Source: Chryseobacterium sp. S0630 (GTDB lineage: Bacteria; Bacteroidota; Bacteroidia; Flavobacteriales; Weeksellaceae). From it: 64,000 bases of DNA. Location of the stretch: positions 1-64,000 of the forward strand of contig NZ_JAMZGF010000007.1 in NCBI RefSeq assembly GCF_024158915.1, written 5' to 3'. How positions within the stretch are numbered: the stretch's first letter is position 1; every line of letters starts with the position of its first letter. Both the position numbers and the translations under genes were made by a program. Below, in pieces: positions 8,145 through 16,611 of this stretch. The notes under the pieces were generated by a model. It saw nothing but the letters and a program-made list of their open reading frames with translations, was not told the origin of the DNA and did not search any database.

Positions 8145-10188
8145 ATGAATTATCATTTATTTTCAACAGGAATGCATATTCCAACGCATCTTCCTTCAGA
8201 GATTCAAATCTTCCGCTTGCTCCTCCGTGTCCGGAGCTCATGTCAGTTTTAAATACTAACATATTATCGTTTGTTTTTAGCTCTCTCAGTTTTGCCGTCC
8301 ATTTTGCCGGTTCCCAATACTGCACCTGAGAGTCATGGAATCCTGTAGTGATCAGCATGTGAGGGTAATCTTTAGCTTCTACATTATCATAAGGAGAATA
8401 ATCTTTCATATAATGATAATATTCTTCGTCATTTGGATTTCCCCATTCATCATATTCCCCGGTTGTCAAAGGGATTGTATCATCAAGCATCGTAGAAACA
8501 ACATCTACGAATGGCACCTGTGCTACAATTCCGTTGAATAACTGAGGCTCATAATTCACCACAGCACCTACCAACAGTCCTCCGGCACTTCCTCCCATCG
8601 CATACATGTGTTTTGATGAAGTATAATTTTCCTTAATTAAATATTTTCCTGCATCAATAAAATCAAAGAATGTATTTTTCTTAAACAGCATTTTTCCGTC
8701 TTCATACCATTCTCTACCCAAATATTCTCCACCACGGATATGCGCAATAGCATAGATGAAACCTCTGTCCAGTAAAGATAATCTTACATTTGAAAAACTG
8801 GCATCAACGGTATGTCCGTAACTTCCATATCCATACAGAAGAAGCGGAGTGTCAGCAGACTTTTTGGTATTTTTATGATATACTAGAGAAATAGGAACTT
8901 TAGTTTTTCCATCTCTGGAGTCGGCCCAGATTCTTTCTGAAATATAATTTTCAGGAACAAACTTTCCACCCAAAACTTCCTGTTGCTTCAGTAATTTTGT
9001 AGTCTTGTCCTTCATATTATACTCATAAGTGGAGCTAGGCTGTGTAAGGGATGTGTACCCGTAACGTAAAATCTCCGTATCAAATTCCAGATTGATCCCG
9101 ATATATGTTGTATAAGTAGGATCGGAGAAAGGTAAGTAATAAGATTCCTGTGTCTTTTCATCAATAATTTTGATCTGAAGCAGTCCTCTTTCTCTTTCTT
9201 CCAACACCAGATAATCTTTGAAAATTTCAAAACCTTCCAGTAAAACTTCTGCACGGTGCGGAATAACATCAATCCAGTTTTCCATACCGCAGTTATCAAT
9301 CTTTGCCTTTACAATCTTGAAATTGATGGCATCGTCCGCATTGGTAATGATGTAAAACTCATCTTCATAATGCTCTACAGAATATTCAAGGTCATCTATT
9401 CTTGGCTGGATCACTATCCATTCTGCAAATACATTATCAGAAGGGATAAAGCGATGTTCATCAGAAATAGTGCTTGAGCTTGCAATGAAAATATATTGTA
9501 ACGATTTTGTTTTAAATACATTAACATCGAAAGTATCATCTTCTTCATGGAAGATCAGTACATCCTCTGCAGAATCTGTTCCCAGCTTGTGTCTGTACAC
9601 CTGAAATGCACGAAGACTTTTATCTTTTCTGATGTAAAAAATATGCTGGTTATCATTCGCCCAAACAGCTTTTCCTGTCGTATTAGGAATAGTGTCTGGC
9701 AGGATTTTTCCGGTTTTTAAGTTTTTAAAATTAAGCGTATAAATTCTTCTTCCTACATCATCAGAAGAAAAAGAAGCCAGTTCGTTGCTGGGGCTTACGG
9801 CAACACTTCCTACTTCGAAAAACTCTTTGCCTTCTGCCAGAATATTAACGTCGAGTACAATTTCCTCTTCATTGTCGAGGCTTTTGTGCTTTCTGCAGAA
9901 AATAGGATATTCCTTACCTTCTTCATAACGTACAATATACCAGTATTCATTAAAGAAATAAGGAAGAGACTCATCATCCTTTTTATAACGGGCTTTCATC
10001 TCTTCGAAAAGCTCTTCCTGAAGGGCTTCCGTATCTTTCATGATGAATTCTTCGTAGGCATTTTCTTCCTCAATATATTTGATTACTTCAGGGTTTTCCC
10101 TTTCATTCAACCAAAAGTAATTATCGGTTCTTATATCGCCGTGGGTTTCCAGTATTTTTTCTATTTTTTTTGCCTGTGGAGCTTTCAT
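8143..10188 (-). CDS. S9A prolyl oligopeptidase family peptidase (oligopeptidase B-like)
   Basis: A cytosolic serine oligopeptidase, 681 residues, the normal length for oligopeptidase B. The N-terminal half is the seven-bladed propeller that limits substrates to short peptides. The C-terminal alpha/beta hydrolase carries the nucleophile Ser534 in GGSAGG, Asp619 (TTGFHDSQV) and His654 (SSGHGGASGR), a complete triad. There is no signal peptide, so it is intracellular. By family it cleaves short peptides, often after basic residues; specificity here is inferred. The last codons (KINDNS) and the stop fall in the AT-rich repeat that bounds the four-helix cassette. Confidence 0.93.
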   Translation of the reverse strand: MKAPQAKKIEKILETHGDIRTDNYFWLNERENPEVIKYIEEENAYEEFIMKDTEALQEELFEEMKARYKKDDESLPYFFNEYWYIVRYEEGKEYPIFCRKHKSLDNEEEIVLDVNILAEGKEFFEVGSVAVSPSNELASFSSDDVGRRIYTLNFKNLKTGKILPDTIPNTTGKAVWANDNQHIFYIRKDKSLRAFQVYRHKLGTDSAEDVLIFHEEDDTFDVNVFKTKSLQYIFIASSSTISDEHRFIPSDNVFAEWIVIQPRIDDLEYSVEHYEDEFYIITNADDAINFKIVKAKIDNCGMENWIDVIPHRAEVLLEGFEIFKDYLVLEERERGLLQIKIIDEKTQESYYLPFSDPTYTTYIGINLEFDTEILRYGYTSLTQPSSTYEYNMKDKTTKLLKQQEVLGGKFVPENYISERIWADSRDGKTKVPISLVYHKNTKKSADTPLLLYGYGSYGHTVDASFSNVRLSLLDRGFIYAIAHIRGGEYLGREWYEDGKMLFKKNTFFDFIDAGKYLIKENYTSSKHMYAMGGSAGGLLVGAVVNYEPQLFNGIVAQVPFVDVVSTMLDDTIPLTTGEYDEWGNPNDEEYYHYMKDYSPYDNVEAKDYPHMLITTGFHDSQVQYWEPAKWTAKLRELKTNDNMLVFKTDMSSGHGGASGRFESLKEDALEYAFLLKINDNS

Positions 10189-10300
10189 CCGGGGTATTTT
10201 ATTTTTTCATTGAATAGAATGTTCTTATACTTTTTCTTCTGAAAGTAAGTAATTTAAGCAGAAATCCTTTCAATATTAATTTTTGTTCAAATTTAGGTAA

Positions 10301-10335
10301 AAAAAAACCATCTTTCCTTTATTGAAAAGATGGTT
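10301..10335 (-). terminator. hemD terminator
   Basis: The arms AACCATCTTT (10306-10315) and AAAGATGGTT (10326-10335) flank a 10-base loop. Read on the minus strand, the stem is followed by about nine T. It lies 24 bp past the hemD stop codon. Confidence 0.88.
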
Positions 10336-10358
10336 CATTGTATTTTTATAATTAAAGA

Positions 10359-11102
10359 CTATTTGTGAAGTGCTTTAATATACTTTTCAAGGGCCATTGT
10401 CATAGAAGGAGTTTCCTTCGTAGGTGCCATTAAATCTACTTTTAATCCTGCTTCTTCTGCAGCTGCCAAAGTCGTGTTTCCAAAAACTCCGATCTTTGTT
10501 TCATCCTGCTTGAAGTCAGGGAAATTTTGTTGTAGTGATTTTATTCCCTGCGGACTGAAGAAAATCAGCATGTCATAATCTTTAACATTGATATCTGTAA
10601 GGTCGCTGCATACGGTACGGTACATAATTGCTCTTGTCCAGTCTACATTAGATGCATCCATGGTTTTTACAATATCCGGACTCAAAACATCTGAAGATGG
10701 CAACAGATATTTTTCAGTTGGGAATTTTTTGAAAAGAGGAAGCAGATCTGAGAAGTTTTTCTCCCCAAAGCTGATTTTTCTTTTTCTGTACACAATATGC
10801 TTTTGAAGGTAGTTGGCAATTGCTTCCGACTGGCAGATATATCTCATTGTATCCGGAACGGCAAAACGCAATTCCTCTGCTAGTCTGAAGTAATGGTCAA
10901 TCGCATTTTTACTGGTAAAAATAATACCGGTATACTGCGTCAGATCTATTTTCTGTGTTCTGAGCTCTTTATTGTCAACCCCTTCGACGTGGATAAATGG
11001 ACGGAAATCAATCTTTATTTTTTCCTTCTTCGCTATATCCAAATATGGAGAAGACTCACTAGGCGCTGGTTGAGAAACCAATATAGACTTTATTCTCATC
11101 AT
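10359..11102 (-). CDS. hemD: Uroporphyrinogen-III synthase
   Basis: A cytosolic haem pathway enzyme that cyclises and rearranges hydroxymethylbilane to uroporphyrinogen III. Its 247 residues form the bilobed HemD fold; recognisable stretches are IIFTSKNAIDHYF, a Tyr/Ser-containing second-lobe segment (LLPSSDVLSPDI), FFSPQGIKSL and the final IGVFGNTTLAAAEEAGLKVDLMAPTKET. Sequence conservation is low across the family, so the call rests on these motifs and on the neighbour: DUF4271, 9 bp upstream in the same operon, a common Bacteroidota pairing. Two adjacent ATG codons are possible starts. A terminator follows at 10301-10335. Confidence 0.88.
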   Translation of the reverse strand: MMRIKSILVSQPAPSESSPYLDIAKKEKIKIDFRPFIHVEGVDNKELRTQKIDLTQYTGIIFTSKNAIDHYFRLAEELRFAVPDTMRYICQSEAIANYLQKHIVYRKRKISFGEKNFSDLLPLFKKFPTEKYLLPSSDVLSPDIVKTMDASNVDWTRAIMYRTVCSDLTDINVKDYDMLIFFSPQGIKSLQQNFPDFKQDETKIGVFGNTTLAAAEEAGLKVDLMAPTKETPSMTMALEKYIKALHK

Positions 11103-11111
11103 TGACTTTTA

Positions 11112-11780
11112 TTAAAAAAATAACAACTTCCAAAGCAATAATAATGGTGCGATTTGGAGGGTGCAAATATACAAAAATTTATAATACCATTTCTCGGGAA
11201 GAATCTTGTTCTTGTGAAATAAATAGAAAAAGACTTTGAAAATGAATACAAAAGCAAAGAAGCAGAAATAATATAAAAACATTTTATTTCTGTCTATCGG
11301 GAAGTAATAATGGGCTACACAAAGAATTATTAGCAAAAATGAAAGAATGAAATAAAATTTTGTGGAGGTAAAATAAAAAATAGTCCATTTTTTTCCATCC
11401 CCTATGCTTTGGTAAAATAGAAATCCTAATGTTGACTTTGTTAAATAAAAAAGAAGCACTGCCAGCAATGTATATCCAAATTTATTAAGCTGATATCCCA
11501 GAAGCTGAAGATCTGCAATATATTTCGGTACGATAGGAACGTACTGTGAAATTAATACAGACAGGGTAAGTGTCGTTACACAAGACGTGATAATCCAGCT
11601 GGGAAGGTTATTGCTTGCATCAAAATATTTCTGAAGCAGAAAATCTTTGAGGCTGGCATCTCTTTCTATGACGTTCATCATAAAAACATATAAAAATATA
11701 CAGCCCACAAGGATAAAGATTACCCAATCATTGTTCTCAGGTATTCTTACGTGATTGATGAAGTGTTGTGATGATGGCAA
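11112..11780 (-). CDS. DUF4271 integral membrane protein (TTG start)
   Basis: A 222-residue membrane protein with about six hydrophobic segments (VIFILVGCIFLYVFM, WIITSCVTTLTLSVLI, YTLLAVLLFYLT, FILSFLLIILCVA, YYFCFFAFVFIFKVFFYLF, LQIAPLLLLWKLLFF). It matches the DUF4271 family, which often precedes hemD in Bacteroidota; the function is unknown. The start is a TTG: the in-frame codons before it are TAA-ATT, and the next Met is inside the first membrane segment, so TTG (or ATT) is the only start that keeps the conserved N-terminal VRIPENNDW. It heads the operon with hemD. Confidence 0.85.
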   Translation of the reverse strand: MPSSQHFINHVRIPENNDWVIFILVGCIFLYVFMMNVIERDASLKDFLLQKYFDASNNLPSWIITSCVTTLTLSVLISQYVPIVPKYIADLQLLGYQLNKFGYTLLAVLLFYLTKSTLGFLFYQSIGDGKKWTIFYFTSTKFYFILSFLLIILCVAHYYFPIDRNKMFLYYFCFFAFVFIFKVFFYLFHKNKILPEKWYYKFLYICTLQIAPLLLLWKLLFF

Positions 11781-11811
11781 AATTTAAGTTTTTTTTATTT
11801 ATTATTTAACT

Positions 11812-11933
11812 TCAGATAACACAGCCCGGCACAGATTTTCCTGTCACCAGATCCATGAATCTGCAGTTATAATATTTGCTCCCACCGATTTTACGTATTG
11901 TTCAGATCTGTTGAATAAAAGTTTCTGTTTCAT
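11812..11933 (-). other. Possible small gene or frameshifted remnant (two overlapping short frames)
   Basis: On the minus strand an ATG at 11933 opens a 29-codon frame (MKQKLLFNRSEQYV...), ending at 11844. A second frame, readable from about the same point to a stop at 11812, encodes a protein-like tail (KIGGSKYYNCRF, then MDLVTGKSVPGCVI). A single -1 or +2 shift would join them into about 40 residues. A TAATTTTG -7 box lies 28 bp upstream on the minus strand (complement of 11961-11968). It could be a small protein gene, a decayed gene or chance. I do not recognise either peptide. Confidence 0.25.
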
Positions 11934-12005
11934 CCGCTTAATCCCCGAGAAATATTTTTGCAAAATTATAGATTATTTTGTATAAAATAAAAAGGTTAAA
12001 TAAAC

Positions 12006-12013
12006 TATCTTTG
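12006..12013 (+). promoter_or_regulatory. -7 promoter box of the glycosyltransferase gene
   Basis: TATCTTTG matches the Bacteroidota -7 consensus TAnnTTTG and ends 9 bp before the ATG at 12023, predicting a leader of only a few bases. The best upstream TTTTG is 25 bp away, longer than usual. The box supports the MKKLVIIP start over the upstream in-frame ATG at 11978. Confidence 0.6.
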
Positions 12014-12022
12014 CAAACTGAA

Positions 12023-12739
12023 ATGAAAAAACTCGTCATCATCCCAACATATAACGAAAAGGAAAATATTGAAAATATTATTTCCGCGGTTTTTGCATTG
12101 GAGGACGACTTTCATATTTTAGTAGTAGATGATTCTTCTCCGGATGGAACTGCAGAAATTGTAAAAGAACTACAGAAGAAACATCCGCATTATTTACACT
12201 TATCCATAAGACATGTAAAAGACGGATTGGGAAAGGCATATATCCATGGTTTTAAATGGGCCATCGAAAATAAATACGATTATATTTTTGAAATGGATGC
12301 TGATTTTTCACACAATCCTAACGATCTGCCGAAACTTTTTGAAGCATGTAAAAATGCAGATATGGCGATCGGTTCCCGTTACTCAAAGGGAGTGAATGTA
12401 GTGAACTGGCCTATGGGAAGAGTGCTGCTTTCTTATTTTGCATCCAAATATGTAAGGTTTGTATTAGGACTTCCAATTCATGATACTACAGCAGGATTTG
12501 TATGCTTTTCAAGAAAAGTATTGGAAGAAATAGGATTGGATAATGTGAAACTGAAGGGATATGGATTTCAGATTGAAATGAAATTCAGAGCTTTTAAAAA
12601 AGGCTTCAGAATTGTAGAAGTTCCTATTATATTTACCAACAGAATTTTAGGAGAAAGCAAAATGAATGGTGGAATTATCCATGAAGCTGTTTTTGGAGTG
12701 CTGAACTTAAAATGGAAATCAATCATCAACAGATTATGA
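12023..12739 (+). CDS. Polyprenol monophosphomannose synthase-like family 2 glycosyltransferase
   Basis: A GT-A fold glycosyltransferase of about 238 residues, close to dolichol/polyprenol-phosphate mannose synthases that move a sugar from a nucleotide donor to a lipid phosphate at the inner membrane. Motifs: IIPTYNEKENI at the N-terminus, VVDDSSPDGT, the metal-binding MDADFSHNP (Asp92/Asp94), GSRY and the acceptor-side GFQIEMKFRA. There is no C-terminal membrane domain, as in the short DPM1 type. The start at 12023 is chosen over 11978 because the family begins with KKLVIIPTYNE and a TATCTTTG box sits between the two. Its stop overlaps the start of the DUF4296 gene by 4 bp (ATGA). Confidence 0.92.
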   Translation: MKKLVIIPTYNEKENIENIISAVFALEDDFHILVVDDSSPDGTAEIVKELQKKHPHYLHLSIRHVKDGLGKAYIHGFKWAIENKYDYIFEMDADFSHNPNDLPKLFEACKNADMAIGSRYSKGVNVVNWPMGRVLLSYFASKYVRFVLGLPIHDTTAGFVCFSRKVLEEIGLDNVKLKGYGFQIEMKFRAFKKGFRIVEVPIIFTNRILGESKMNGGIIHEAVFGVLNLKWKSIINRL

Positions 12740-13113
12740 AACTGATGAAAAAGTTAATCTTTATTTTCGTTTTGTTGGGCTTGCTTTCGTGCGGCGATTA
12801 TATTGATAAGCCTAAAAATCTGATCGATAAAGATATGATGGCGGAAATTATTGCCGATCTTGCAATCAACGATCAGGCTATTTTTGTATATCCTGACAAA
12901 AATATGGAAGCAGGAACAAGAGCTGTTTTGAAATCACATAAGGTAAAGCCTGATGATTTTGTAGATAGTTTCAAATACTATGTAATTAAAGAAGAAATGG
13001 ATGGGATCACCAATGATGCTCAGGAAATATTGCTGAAAAAAGATCCCAAAGCAGATAAATATGTAAAGGAAAAACTGAAACAGAATGGTACTGTAATCCC
13101 CTTAGTGAGGTAA
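12736..13113 (+). CDS. DUF4296 lipoprotein
   Basis: A small predicted lipoprotein, about 125 residues. The signal peptide (LMKKLIFIFVLLGLLSC) ends in a lipobox Cys. The mature part has the DUF4296 pattern: P.NLIDKDMMAEIIADLAINDQA, then a region ending in YYVIKEEMDGI, helical and rich in Lys/Asp. The start is the ATG overlapping the glycosyltransferase stop (ATGA), with a second Met three codons in. Translational coupling with the glycosyltransferase is likely. The function is unknown; the family is common in Bacteroidota next to this glycosyltransferase. Confidence 0.82.
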   Translation: MKLMKKLIFIFVLLGLLSCGDYIDKPKNLIDKDMMAEIIADLAINDQAIFVYPDKNMEAGTRAVLKSHKVKPDDFVDSFKYYVIKEEMDGITNDAQEILLKKDPKADKYVKEKLKQNGTVIPLVR

Positions 13114-13180
13114 ATTACCATAATAGTTTCTGTTTTACAAAAATCACTGGCCAAAACAGTGCATTTAAAAAAGTATAGAG

Positions 13181-14311
13181 ATGAAATTTTTTAATATAGA
13201 AAAAACCTCTGAAGGAAAAGCAAGAGCAGGGGAAATTACCACAGATCACGGGAAGATTCAAACTCCTATTTTTATGCCTGTGGGAACTGTAGCAAGTGTG
13301 AAAACAGTTCATCAGAGAGAATTAAAAGAAGACATTAAAGCTCAGATTATTCTGGGAAATACTTATCACTTATACCTTCGTCCGGGCATGGAAACGATGC
13401 AGGATGCAGGTGGTTTACACAAATTCATGAACTGGGATCTTCCTATTCTTACCGATTCAGGAGGTTTTCAGGTATTTTCACTGGCTAGTAACAGAAAGAT
13501 GACAGAAGAAGGGGCGAGATTCAAATCTCACATCGACGGAAGTTATCATATGTTCTTTCCGGAAAGATCAATGGAGATCCAAAGACAAATCGGAGCCGAT
13601 ATTTTCATGGCTTTTGACGAATGTACTCCTTATCCTTGTGATTACAACCAGGCGAAATCATCTATGGAGCTTACTCACCGTTGGCTGAAAAGATGTATTG
13701 AATGGACGAATGATAATCCTGAATTATACGGACATAAGCAAAGGCTTTTCCCTATTGTTCAGGGATCTACCTATTCTGATCTTAGAAAGATTTCTGCAGA
13801 AGTGATTTCTGAAGCAGGAGCAGAAGGAAATGCTATCGGAGGACTTTCGGTAGGAGAGCCTGAAGAAGAAATGTACAGAATCACTGATGAAGTAACAGAT
13901 ATCCTTCCAAAAGAAAAACCTAGATACCTGATGGGAGTAGGAACTCCATGGAATATCCTGGAATCTATCGGACTGGGAATTGACATGATGGATTGTGTAA
14001 TGCCAACAAGAAATGCAAGAAATGCAATGCTTTTCACGTGGCAAGGGGTGATGAACCTTAAAAATGAAAAATGGAAGCGCGATTTTTCGCCTTTAGATGA
14101 ATTTGGGACCAGTTTTGTAGATCGTGAATATTCAAAAGCGTATCTTCGTCACCTGTTTGTGTCTAAAGAATATCTTGCAAAACAGATTGCTTCGATTCAT
14201 AATCTTGCCTTCTATCTTGATTTGGTAAAAGTAGCCAGAGAACATATTGTGGCAGGTGATTTCTATGAGTGGAAAAACTCTGTAGTACCGGTTCTTAGAC
14301 AAAGACTGTAA
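13181..14311 (+). CDS. tgt: tRNA-guanine transglycosylase
   Basis: Exchanges guanine-34 of GUN-anticodon tRNAs for the queuosine precursor preQ1. Length 376, normal for the bacterial enzyme. The TIM barrel is clear: LGNTYHLYLRPG, TDSGGFQVFSL with catalytic Asp92, AFDECTPYP, GLSVGEPEEEM, MGVGTPWNILE and the nucleophile region GIDMMDCVMPTRNARN. The usual C-terminal zinc site (CxCxxC plus His) is not visible: its place, just before YSKAYLRHL, reads DEFGTSFVDRE and has no Cys. I recall similar Bacteroidota proteins sharing this. It lies 5 bp upstream of the LptF/G-type permease gene, probably one operon. Confidence 0.95.
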   Translation: MKFFNIEKTSEGKARAGEITTDHGKIQTPIFMPVGTVASVKTVHQRELKEDIKAQIILGNTYHLYLRPGMETMQDAGGLHKFMNWDLPILTDSGGFQVFSLASNRKMTEEGARFKSHIDGSYHMFFPERSMEIQRQIGADIFMAFDECTPYPCDYNQAKSSMELTHRWLKRCIEWTNDNPELYGHKQRLFPIVQGSTYSDLRKISAEVISEAGAEGNAIGGLSVGEPEEEMYRITDEVTDILPKEKPRYLMGVGTPWNILESIGLGIDMMDCVMPTRNARNAMLFTWQGVMNLKNEKWKRDFSPLDEFGTSFVDREYSKAYLRHLFVSKEYLAKQIASIHNLAFYLDLVKVAREHIVAGDFYEWKNSVVPVLRQRL

Positions 14312-14316
14312 GAGAT

Positions 14317-15429
14317 ATGCTTAAAATTGTAGACAGATATATCATTAAAAAATACCTTGGAACTTTCAGTTTCATGTTGGTGCTATTGTCTATAGTCGTA
14401 TTGGTAATCGATGTTCAGCAGAAGATCCCAAGAATTGAGAATGCTAAGGCTATTGATCCAAAACTGGATCTGACCTATTTTCTTATTCATTTTTATCCTT
14501 TCTGGATTATCAATCTTGTGGTGACCTTCCTTTCCATTCTGGTATTTATTTCGGTGATTTATTTTACCTCCAGAATGGCAAATAACACTGAAATTGTTGC
14601 TATTATCAGTAGTGGAGCCAGTTTTCACAGGTTTTCCAAGCCCTATCTGGTAACCTCTATTTTTATCGGATTAATTGCTCTTGTAGTCTATCATATGGTG
14701 CTGCCGTGGGCCAATATCAAGAAAAATGAACTGGAGGCCTATACTTATAATGCGGCCAATAAAGAAAAGATTTTAGGAACAGCTCCTGCTTCTTCACAGC
14801 TGAGTAAAACGGAATATATTTTCGTTGACTCATGGAATAAAAGAGAAAAAAGAGGGTCGAGTTTTGTCTATCAGAAATACGATAAAGACAGAAAAATGAC
14901 CTATGAGCTGAAAGCAAGTGAAGTATATTGGGATAAAGCCAAAAAACAGTTTGTCTTAAATAACTATCTGGAAAAAACGATCAATAAAGACAATACCGAA
15001 AAGCTCGGAAACGGAATAGAATTAAGGAAAAACTACGGTCACTCACCGGAAGAACTTTTCCCTAACGAGCTCTTAGGACAAAATAAAACCACTCCGGAAC
15101 TTTTAAAATTTATTGAAAGAGAAAAAGAAAGAGGAAACAGCAACCTGAACTCTTACCTGAATGAACTTCATCAAAGAACGTCAATGCCTGTTTCAATCAT
15201 TATTCTGACCTTCCTGGCACTTTCTCTGTCATCACAAAAGAAAAGGGGAGGATTAGGAGTTAACCTTGCAATAGGGATCTCATTGGCCTTTATTTTTGTG
15301 TTTTCATTCGAAGCCTTAAAAGTGGTTTCGGAAAATAAAAGTTTGTCTCCGGCTGTAGCGATGTGGCTGCCTAATATGGTGTTTTTACCACTTACTCTTT
15401 ATCTTTATATCAAGAGAGCCAATCAGTAA
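14317..15429 (+). CDS. LptF/LptG (YjgP/YjgQ) family permease
   Basis: An inner-membrane permease of the LptF/LptG type that, with the ATPase LptB, pulls lipopolysaccharide from the inner membrane into the Lpt bridge. It has 370 residues with the family layout: two or three N-terminal TM helices starting at KIVDRYIIKKYLGTF, a central periplasmic beta domain (about 140-270), and three C-terminal TM helices (VSIIILTFLALSLS, GVNLAIGISLAFIFVFSF, MWLPNMVFLPLTLYLYI). Bacteroidota often have one or two such subunits, so I do not assign F or G. It starts 5 bp after tgt and its 3' end overlaps the convergent birA gene by 7 bp. Confidence 0.9.
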   Translation: MLKIVDRYIIKKYLGTFSFMLVLLSIVVLVIDVQQKIPRIENAKAIDPKLDLTYFLIHFYPFWIINLVVTFLSILVFISVIYFTSRMANNTEIVAIISSGASFHRFSKPYLVTSIFIGLIALVVYHMVLPWANIKKNELEAYTYNAANKEKILGTAPASSQLSKTEYIFVDSWNKREKRGSSFVYQKYDKDRKMTYELKASEVYWDKAKKQFVLNNYLEKTINKDNTEKLGNGIELRKNYGHSPEELFPNELLGQNKTTPELLKFIEREKERGNSNLNSYLNELHQRTSMPVSIIILTFLALSLSSQKKRGGLGVNLAIGISLAFIFVFSFEALKVVSENKSLSPAVAMWLPNMVFLPLTLYLYIKRANQ

Positions 15430-16136
15430 AGTAATTTTACTTCTTTGTGATAAAAGGAATGCATTCCGTCTTCCAGTTCGATCCAGAGTTCACCCTTTTC
15501 GTCTGCATGTCGGATGATGCCATTTTGTCGCTCTTTTTCAATTTCAAAGACTGATATCTGATCCTTTCTGAAAAGGTTTTTATTAAATCCATCCAGAATT
15601 TCCTGATCTGAAGGTATGTTTTTGAGCCTTTCAGACAGATATTCATGAAGGTTGAATGCAAGATCTTCCAGATCAAATTGGATCTCTGTCTGCGTCAGAA
15701 GTGATCCTGCATTGGATATTTTATCAAAATTTTCCTGAAGAATATTGATCCCGGCTCCGATGATGAAATAATTATTTTGATTAATTTTTTTCTTTTCTAT
15801 TAAAATCCCAACGATTTTTTTACCTTTAAGGATAATATCATTCGGCCATTTGATTTTTACCTCAGAGTCAGACAATTTGGCAAGGAAATCCCGGATCACC
15901 ATTGCGGTATAATAATTGAACATAAAGTCGGAGCACAGGATGTTCTGAGTATTCACTGCCAGCGTATAAGCCAGATTTTTTCCGGCAGTCTGAGTCCAGG
16001 TATTTCCATACTGACCACGGCCTTTAGTTTGATTAAAAGTATGAAGCCCTATAAAATTTGAATCTCCGTAAAGTAAAAACTTTGATATTTCGTCATTAGT
16101 AGAAGAACATTCTTTCAGATAGAAGAGTTGGCTCAT
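15423..16136 (-). CDS. birA: Biotin--[acetyl-CoA-carboxylase] ligase
   Basis: Activates biotin to biotinyl-AMP and attaches it to the biotin carrier lysine of acetyl-CoA carboxylase. Its 237 residues match the short BirA type without an N-terminal HTH, so it is an enzyme and not a repressor. Motifs: ECSSTNDEI, the biotin/AMP loop KGRGQYGN.W, LAYTLAV, and the catalytic KIKWPNDIILKGKKIVGILIE, followed by the small C-terminal SH3-like domain. It is transcribed away from rsfS, and its 3' end overlaps the permease gene by 7 bp. Confidence 0.95.
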   Translation of the reverse strand: MSQLFYLKECSSTNDEISKFLLYGDSNFIGLHTFNQTKGRGQYGNTWTQTAGKNLAYTLAVNTQNILCSDFMFNYYTAMVIRDFLAKLSDSEVKIKWPNDIILKGKKIVGILIEKKKINQNNYFIIGAGINILQENFDKISNAGSLLTQTEIQFDLEDLAFNLHEYLSERLKNIPSDQEILDGFNKNLFRKDQISVFEIEKERQNGIIRHADEKGELWIELEDGMHSFYHKEVKLLY

Positions 16137-16195
16137 TTAAGAAAACTTTAAGAGATTAAGAGGGTAAAAGTAAGGTTAAAGTAAAGAAAAAACAA

Positions 16196-16203
16196 TAAAT
16201 TTG
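16196..16203 (+). promoter_or_regulatory. -7 promoter box of rsfS-ftsH
   Basis: TAAATTTG matches TAnnTTTG, 20 bp before the rsfS ATG, in the 87-bp gap between the divergent birA and rsfS genes. No good -33 TTTG is visible at the usual distance. Confidence 0.55.
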
Positions 16204-16223
16204 CAGATTATAGTATTTTTTTA

Positions 16224-16589
16224 ATGAATAAAACAGCAGAAAAACAAGCGTTAATAGATAAAATCGTTGAAGCTATCCAGGATGTAAAAGGGGAAGACAT
16301 TATGATCTTCGATCTTTCAAACATCGAAAACTCCGTAGCAGAAACGTTCGTGATATGTAGTGGAAACTCAAATACACAGGTAGCTGCATTGGCAGGAAGT
16401 GTAGAGAAGAAAGTAAGAAACGAACTACAAGACAGACCTTGGCACGTAGAAGGTACTGAAAATGCGATGTGGGTATTGGTGGATTACGTTTCAGTGGTGG
16501 TTCATATATTCCAAAAACAGGTACGTGAGTACTACGATATAGAAGAGCTTTGGGGTGACGCAGTCATTACCAAAATTGAAAATGAATAA
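16224..16589 (+). CDS. rsfS: Ribosome silencing factor
   Basis: A RsfS/DUF143 protein that binds ribosomal protein uL14 and blocks joining of the subunits when nutrients are short. Its 121 residues cover the full family length: IVEAIQDVKGEDIMIFDLS, SVAETFVICSGNSNTQV, the conserved WHVEGTENAMWVLVDYVSVVVHIF and REYYDIEELWGDA. ftsH follows after 22 bp on the same strand. This order is common in Flavobacteriia and suggests one transcript from the box at 16196-16203. Confidence 0.95.
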   Translation: MNKTAEKQALIDKIVEAIQDVKGEDIMIFDLSNIENSVAETFVICSGNSNTQVAALAGSVEKKVRNELQDRPWHVEGTENAMWVLVDYVSVVVHIFQKQVREYYDIEELWGDAVITKIENE

Positions 16590-16611
16590 TAAAAAAATTT
16601 AAAAAGTCTAA

